Origin: Cymodocea nodosa
Lineage: Eukaryota > Streptophyta > Magnoliopsida > Alismatales > Cymodoceaceae
Length of the DNA: 64,000 nt
Reading direction: 5' to 3'
Assembly (NCBI GenBank): GCA_036874045.1
Contig: JAZBRI010000004.1
Location: forward strand, 4,464,001 to 4,528,000
Under the pieces are notes generated by a model. That model had not been told where the DNA came from. It did no database searches and saw only the letters and a list, made by a program, of their open reading frames with translations. Shown piece after piece: positions 57,901 to 64,000 of the stretch. The translations under genes were made by a program, and so were the position numbers. Numbering within the stretch: position 1 is the stretch's first letter; each line of letters starts with the position of its first letter.

Positions 57901-60900
57901 ATGCAGCAGCAGCAGAGGCTGAAGCAGCAGGCTTTGATGCAGCAGGCGCTCCTGCAGCAGCAGCAACAGCAGCAGTCCCTCTACCACCCTGGCCTCCTTG
58001 CTGCTCCGGAGGTTTTCATCTTTTACTTATGCCCTTCTTTTGTCCTAATAATTTTTTCGGCCGAAGATGATAAAAACAATGCTCTTTCATTATTTTGGTT
58101 GAAAAATAGGGTCTGTTGTTTTGCTTATTTGAGTTTTTTTGTTTTGATTGACGTGGGAGTTCTTGTTCGTCTGTCAATCTTTCGTTTTTATAGAACGGAC
58201 ATAAGTCGAAGTGCCTTTTTTGTTATCCATTTGGAAATGATTGGCGGCTTGGAACATTAGTTGGACTTTACCTTCATACCACTTGGCAAGGTCATTGTGT
58301 TCGTGGTATCTTGTTTCACGACCTATATACTCCAATTGCTACACTTTCTGATGTCGAGAAATTAAGCTTCGGTTATCGTATCTATGAAACAATTTTTACC
58401 TTCTAAGTTAATCATTAGCTCCCACAGGTAAACTGTAAGAAGAACAAGTAAAATCTTGTTCTTTTTAGTTAGTGTCTGAAATTAGTTTTCTTTAGTTTCA
58501 TTTTAAAATCGTTTTCGGTAATGCATTCATGTAATGGTTTATGAGGGACGCTAGCTTTTTACACCTTTTTAGATAGGCCACAGTTTTTAAACATAAATAG
58601 AAGTTTATCATGAGGAATAAACTTCCATTTTATTCTTTTTTCACACTTTTTTCCTGCAGATAGAGCCGATCCCAAGTGGAAATCTGCCTCCTGGTTTCGA
58701 TTCGAGCTCATGCCGCAGTGTGTGAGTGTCAATGGAAGATTTTCTTTTGCATAATGTTTCTCTATTGTTTTCTTTGATTTTATATACAAATCCAACATCC
58801 ATGCTTGACATGCTGTTGGGTTGCTGGGACTTCCTAGGTCTTTATACCGTTTCCTTTTTTCTCAATTGCTAGCACACTGCTTGAAGCTAGATTTGCGTCA
58901 TATTTATTTTTTTGTTTAGGTCATATGCTGTATTTCTAATTAGAATCGAAGCATTTATTTCCCTTCATAATATTTTTAATCATTTTTTGATCAGAATCTG
59001 CATTTTTTTCTTCTCAGCAATTGTTAGCTCTTTGATTCTCGCATGGTTCTCTTTCTGGGAACTTCGTGGGCTTTTAACAAACGTTTTTTACATCCACCCA
59101 TTACCCATTTCCAAATAAGTAGCCTACATTTTCGTAACAGGACTTTTATTCCTGTTTATTGATTGTCTGTGTTTTTAGTTTCTTTCTTTTGTTTTCCATG
59201 ATTTTATTTTTTTAAAAAAGGTTAATTCTTGAAAAACTTGTCTTCTTCTACTCACTTTGTGTTTGTATCTTTCCAGTTTAAATTTATCTTTCCATCCTTC
59301 TCGTAGTTTAATATGGTTTTTGTTACCTTCATTGTTGCAAACAATGGTTCTCTTATGTTCTCCATTATTCTTGCAGATATGTTGGTAATATACATCCCCA
59401 AGTAACAGAATCTCTGCTTCAGGAGGTTTTCCAGACTACTGGTCTCCTCGAAGGATGCAAATTGATTAGGAAGGAAAAGGTCATTATACTAGTAAAAAGT
59501 CATTCATTTATTGTTTCTTGGTCTTTGATGCAGTTCAAAAGATGTTTTCTTGTGAGTGTATTTTGTTCACCTTTTCATTTTGCAGTCATCATTTGGTTTT
59601 GTTGATTACTTTGATCGTAGATCTGCTGCACTTGCTATTTTGACTCTTAATGGTAGACACCTGTAAGTAGATACAAATTGTTTCTAGATTTCGTTCATCT
59701 ACAGTGCGGAGCAATTCTTCAGTACATGTTTTTTTTTATGTCCAGTTTTGGCCAGCCTATTAAAGTCAATTGGGCATATGCCAGTGGTCAGAGAGAGGAT
59801 ACTTCTGGTTAGGATATTGCTTATTTATCAAAAATGATGTTGAGATTCTCTCTTACTCAGAATTCTACTGTATGGTTACTTATTCTATTCTATTAATACT
59901 AAACCTTTTTGTGCTTACTGTTGTTTTCCAACTCAGGCCACTTTAATATCTTTGTCGGAGATCTTAGTCCTGAGGTCACTGATGCCACTCTATTTGCCTG
60001 CTTTTCTGTTTATCCAAGTTGCTCGTAAGCTCCTATCCTCATTTGTTTGACACCTACAGCTTTTCTTTGATAAGCTTATTTTCATTTTATCTGCCAATTT
60101 TCTAGTGATGCAAGAGTTATGTGGGATCAGAAGACTGGGCGATCAAGAGGCTATGGGTTTGTTTCTTTCCGAAATCAACAGGTGAAATGCATGATAGATT
60201 GTTGTCACATGTCAATCCACCTATTTTAAATTACTTGAACTATCATAGTGCACAATTTTTTTCGTTGCTCATGTATATATATTTTGAATTTTTGCAGGAC
60301 GCCCAAAGTGCCATCAATGACTTGAGTGGTAAGGAAATGTGCTTGTTCGGTGATCCATACATTTCTTTGTATTGCTCTTTGTTGGCAAGCATACTTTGAA
60401 TTTTCCTTGGGTTATTTGTGGCTTGAAGTTATAACTTGTAACTGTCAGTCCCAATTCTCTATTTGGAGTGTGATGAGGATCATCTTTCTTCGATGTAGGG
60501 AAATGGCTGGGTAGTAGGCAGATCCGTTGCAACTGGGCGACAAAAGGTGCTGGTTCCAGTGAAGACAAAGCAAACACAGATAGCAAGGGTGCGATGGAAC
60601 TAACTAATGGATCATCTGGTTGGCTTTTTAGTCTAAGATAATGTTAATATTTATTAGCATGAACATCATCCCTAGTTTAGGTCATGAGTTATATTCAAAC
60701 AATGGTCCTTGAGCATCACATCTTATATGTTTGAAATATCTTTTTCCAGAAGATGGTCAGGAAAGTAGGAATGATGATGGACCTGAGAATAACCCTCAAT
60801 ATACATCTGTATATGTTGGTAACCTTGCTCCTGAGGTAATGCTTCTTTCTCTTTTCCCTTATTGGTGTTTGCACTTTTCGTGCTCATGCTCACCTGTGAC

Positions 60901-61910
60901 ATTTGCATGTTTTTAAGTTTATTGGCCAGTGATGTGGAAGGATTAATTGGATATTGTTTTGACCACAGAGCAGGTGGTCTTCAAAAATTAGGGATTAACG
61001 TAATATTTTTGTCAGTTGGGGATATCTGGATAGTTATTTACCCAGATCCAATATAAATATCAGAGTTCACAAGGAAGGCCTATGATTAGATTTTGCATTG
61101 AAATTCTGGTAGAGCTCGTATTCTGTTGCAATACCTATTTCTGATAAAGTTGATGGGGATTTTGAATCAGTGCAAGTTTGTGAAGTAATGGTTCCTATGC
61201 GAGTAGGCCCTGTTCTGGAGGAGAAATTCACTTTCGTTCTTCCGTAGCTTACCACACTTTTTTAAATTTGAAATCACAGGTAACACAGCTGGATCTTCAT
61301 CGATTTTTCCATGCCCTTGGTGCTGGACCCATTGAGGAGGTTCGTATACAGCGAGATAAAGGTTTTGGTTTTGTGAGGTACAGCAATCATTCTGAAGCTG
61401 CTATGGCCATTCAGATTGGTAATGGTCGAACACTCTGTGGGAAACCAGTCAAGGTATTCATTCCTCTTCAAGAAGTTTAATCTCTTGTCGCAATAAATGG
61501 AAAAAAGATATTTTTTTCCTCGCTATGATACTAACGATCATATCGTAGATAAATAAGATACAATTTGGCATCAATTGTAAAATGTTCCATAGATTTCGCC
61601 TCATGCATTCATTGCCTTGGAATTGCAGTGCTCCTGGGGCAACAAACCTACTCCTCGTGGGACAAATTCTAGTCCTCTTCCCCCTCCTGTGCCTCTTCCA
61701 TTTCCAGGAATCTCAGCTTCTGATCTCCTTGCCTATGAGCGTCAGATGGCATTAAGCAAGATGGGTTCGGGGCAGGCATTGATGCATGCCCAGGCCCAGG
61801 ATGCTCTTAAGCAAGCTGCTTTGGGAATGGGTGCAGGAGCGAGCCAAGCCATCTATGATGGTGGCTTCCAGAGTTTGGCTGCAGCGCAGCAGCTCATGTA
61901 TTATCAGTAA
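57901..61910 (+). CDS. UBP1: UBP1-type oligouridylate-binding protein, three RRMs
   Basis: A TIA-1-like RNA-binding protein that binds U-rich pre-mRNA and mRNA, aids splicing of plant introns and marks stress granules. Twelve exons keep frame (1272 nt, 423 aa): 57901-58011, 58660-58721, 59377-59479, 59586-59662, 59746-59807, 59937-60024, 60106-60181, 60298-60328, 60499-60618, 60750-60835, 61280-61453, 61629-61910. The N-terminus is Gln-rich ([20 protein letters not shown]). RRM1 starts [12 protein letters not shown] (~57-132) with RNP1 [12 protein letters not shown]2 starts [12 protein letters not shown] (~141-220) with [11 protein letters not shown]3 starts [10 protein letters not shown] (~263-335) with KGFGFVRY. 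The C-terminus is Ala/Gln-rich and ends [10 protein letters not shown], as in UBP1 proteins. Many small exons with strict phase agreement make the model secure. Paralogue (A, B or C) not assigned. Confidence 0.95.
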
Positions 61911-63010
61911 CAAATGCTAAAATTTGGTGGCCTATAAGCTATAGCATAGGACATATTTTCTACTTGCGTACTTTTGAGTTTGGAGATGTTTTGGTTTCAT
62001 TTCGTTTGCCATGTTTCTTTTTATTTCGGTTCATGTATTTGCTGGATAAATTTACTACTTTGCCTTTTTAGGTTAGGGGCATCCAGGCGTCAAAGCCCCT
62101 ATTGTTGTTGTCTTTATTAGTCAAATCACGTGTAATACGTGGATTCTCGTGTACTTGTCAATGATATACATGGAAAGCACTTGGTATGTTAAATTTTTGT
62201 TGCATTGCTCGACTTGTGGACTCTCGTGTACTTGTCAATGATATACATGGAAAGCACTTGGTATGTTACATTTTTGTTGCATTGCTCGACTTGTGGACTT
62301 ACGTAGCCGAATTATTGGTAAAAATCTATGCTTCATTGCCGTTTTTACCTAATCTGTCGGAAGACCATGCATTACAGGAATATTATCCCAATCAATGGTA
62401 AAAGGATAATATTGTAAAGAGCGTTCAATCTAGTTGCATGGCATAGAACTGGTGATGATGGCATGCAAGTTTCGACACGTTACATTGATCCCCGCCTCGT
62501 CCATGCATGGGTGGATGTGTGGCTGCGAATCTTGTGATAGGTGGATGGACTTATTTGGTTAGTCATCCTAACCTCGTGGCCTCGTCCATGCACCTGTGGA
62601 GGTGACGAGATGGATAACCATATAAAAGTTTTAACTTAATATAATTATCATGAAATAATGCACACACACATACGAGCCTATGTTATATTTCTTTGTTTTA
62701 GTGTGAGCGGTAACGAGTGTGACTTTGCTCAACGTTTTCTTCGATGCTCATCATCCTCGTCTGCAAAGGCCAGAAAAATCAAAGCGTCTCTCCGTTTCTT
62801 CTCCTTGTTTCCGTCCATTGCTACTCAGGTTGATTCTTATTAAGATTTCTCGGCGCCGAGAAAATCGTCTCGGTCGGTGATCATAGATTGTGAAATTTTA
62901 ATCATTATGTCAGAAACAATTATGAATTTTTAGTGTGATAGATTCACCAACGCACCTTGTGTTCTCCTCTCCTCCTGCTGTCCATTTCATCGGAGTAGCG
63001 ACGAGCGAGC
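61911..63010. other. UBP1 3' UTR and spacer to the beta-galactosidase gene
   Basis: Contains the 77-bp tandem duplication at 62141-62294 and words such as CCTCGTCCATGCA repeated around 62495-62590. No gene seen. Confidence 0.6.
62141..62294 (+). repeat. 77-bp tandem duplication downstream of UBP1
   Basis: Two units, 62141-62217 and 62218-62294, each starting GGAYTCTCGTGTACTTGTCA and ending CTCGACTTGT. By eye they differ at about two positions, so the duplication is recent. It probably lies in or just beyond the UBP1 3' UTR. Confidence 0.92.
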
Positions 63011-64000
63011 ATGTTCGGAGTGGGAGGACGCGTGCTCTCTGTGTTGGCTGTTTCCTGCATTCTTTGCTTCTCGTCGGCGGTAGAAGTCACCTACGACGCA
63101 AGGTCTCTCCTCATCGATGGAGAGAGGAAGATCATCGTTTCTGGCGCAATTCACTATCCCCGTAGCACTCCAGACGTAATAATGCGGGAAAAAATTGAAG
63201 GCCGATGGCATTTTTCGTCTGTTGTTTCTCTGGAATCTTGTTCTTACATTTGAGATGAAACAAGGTATCCTTTTCAATTTATTGTAGATGTGGCCAGACC
63301 TGATTCGGAAGGCAAAGGAGGGAGGACTCGATGCAATAGAGACTTACGTGTTCTGGAATGCACACGAGCCTCGTCGACGTCACGTGATACACTCGTCTTC
63401 TCTTTTCACCCAAAAAATTGCCAGACTTCAGAAGATAACCTGTAAAAAGACAGATAATTTTGCTTGTTCTTGCAGTATAATTTCGAAGAAAATTTAGACC
63501 TAATCAGGTTTCTTAAGGAGATTCGAAGTGCCGGCCTATATTCCATTCTCAGAATTGGTCCTTACGTCTGCGCTGAATGGAACTATGGGTAAGTTGTCGT
63601 GGCATTTAGATTGGTAAAAACATTCGTACAAAAATCTTTTTTTCATCTCTCAAAGTTCGTAAAAGTTTCTATTGTAGAGGATTACCCGTTTGGTTGCACC
63701 AAGTGCCTGGTGTTGTGATGAGAACGGACAATCCACAGTTCAAGGTTTGAGTGCCATGCTCTTATTTGCAGGAGGAGGACCCTTGTTTTTTAATCAAACC
63801 TTTTGTGACTTATTTAGTTCCCTTTTGTTGTTGATTGGTAGGAAGAGATGGAAAATTTCACCACTTTAATAATAAACATGATCAAACAAGAGAAGCTTCT
63901 GGCGCCACAGGGAGGTCCTATCATTCTCACTCAGGTTGAAAATTATCTTACATTTTCAGATAAATTCCTCATGTTTGTCACACAACTTTTAACACACACA
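63011..64000 (+). CDS. GH35 beta-galactosidase, N-terminal exons (cut by window end)
   Basis: Plant GH35 enzymes remove beta-galactosyl residues from wall polysaccharides. Five exons are visible and keep frame: 63011-63175, 63288-63383, 63476-63588, 63678-63744, 63842-63934; the gene continues beyond the window. A signal peptide (about [20 protein letters not shown] then SSA) is followed by [20 protein letters not shown] and HYPRSTPD. Next come [48 protein letters not shown] and GGPIILTQ. The catalytic acid motif (IENE) would open the next exon, outside the window. The small exons match the usual GH35 intron pattern. The donor after CGTCGACGTCAC coincides with a CACGTG string, which I regard as chance. 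Confidence 0.93.

Noticed and set aside
1..64000. CRISPR arrays, operons, prophage or bacterial features
   Set aside because: None seen. The spliced plant genes show this is eukaryotic nuclear DNA; the direct repeats found are microsatellites, tandem duplications or transposons.

Overview
The window looks like nuclear DNA of a flowering plant. Every recognisable gene is a plant family with spliced exons: IGT/DRO1-LAZY, EXO70, sterol 3beta-HSD/decarboxylase with a reticulon tail, GH28, JAZ, SNM1, UBP1 and GH35. Intergenic DNA is AT-rich and holds microsatellites, Copia and TIR-type elements. Several genes (EXO70, the sterol gene, GH28) have strikingly GC-rich 5' coding sequence that falls off downstream. 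That pattern is typical of monocots, so a monocot is my inference; I cannot name the species. Exon boundaries were read by eye from GT/GC-AG sites, phase continuity and family motifs; no alignment or transcript was available.

Layout. 0-6 kb: a tRNA-Lys(CTT) and a DRO1/LAZY-type gravitropism gene on + with a 6-nt first coding exon and a GAT repeat in the last third. 6-7.3 kb: AT-rich transposon-like DNA. 7.4-21.3 kb: a decaying tandem array of a Cupin_5 (DUF985) gene on -, with two intact-looking copies (8.4-9.2 and 15.2-16.0 kb) and two deletion derivatives (18.5-18.7 and 20.1-20.5 kb). It is interrupted by a ~3.8 kb TIR-like element and by a broken, unrecognised coding region at 17.2-18.3 kb. 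21.4-23.2 kb: intronless EXO70 on -. 24.9-36.0 kb: a 12-exon sterol 3beta-HSD/decarboxylase with reticulon tail on -, stretched by a decayed Copia element in intron 6 and a Copia fragment in intron 1.

37.6-41.8 kb: GH28 polygalacturonase-like gene on +, with one GC-AG intron. 45.4-47.4 kb: JAZ repressor on +, with a G-box upstream and an unusually long C-terminal tail. 50.4-56.8 kb: SNM1 DNA cross-link repair nuclease on +. 57.9-61.9 kb: UBP1 oligouridylate-binding protein on +. 63.0 kb to the end: the first exons of a GH35 beta-galactosidase on +, cut by the window edge.

The genes do not form one pathway; this is an ordinary gene-bearing stretch of plant chromosome. The two wall enzymes (GH28, GH35) and the hormone and growth genes (JAZ, LAZY) are neighbours by position only, as far as the sequence shows. 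I found no convincing new biological system. The most unusual areas are the cupin array with its embedded unknown pseudogene, the TIR-like element family, and the JAZ tail.
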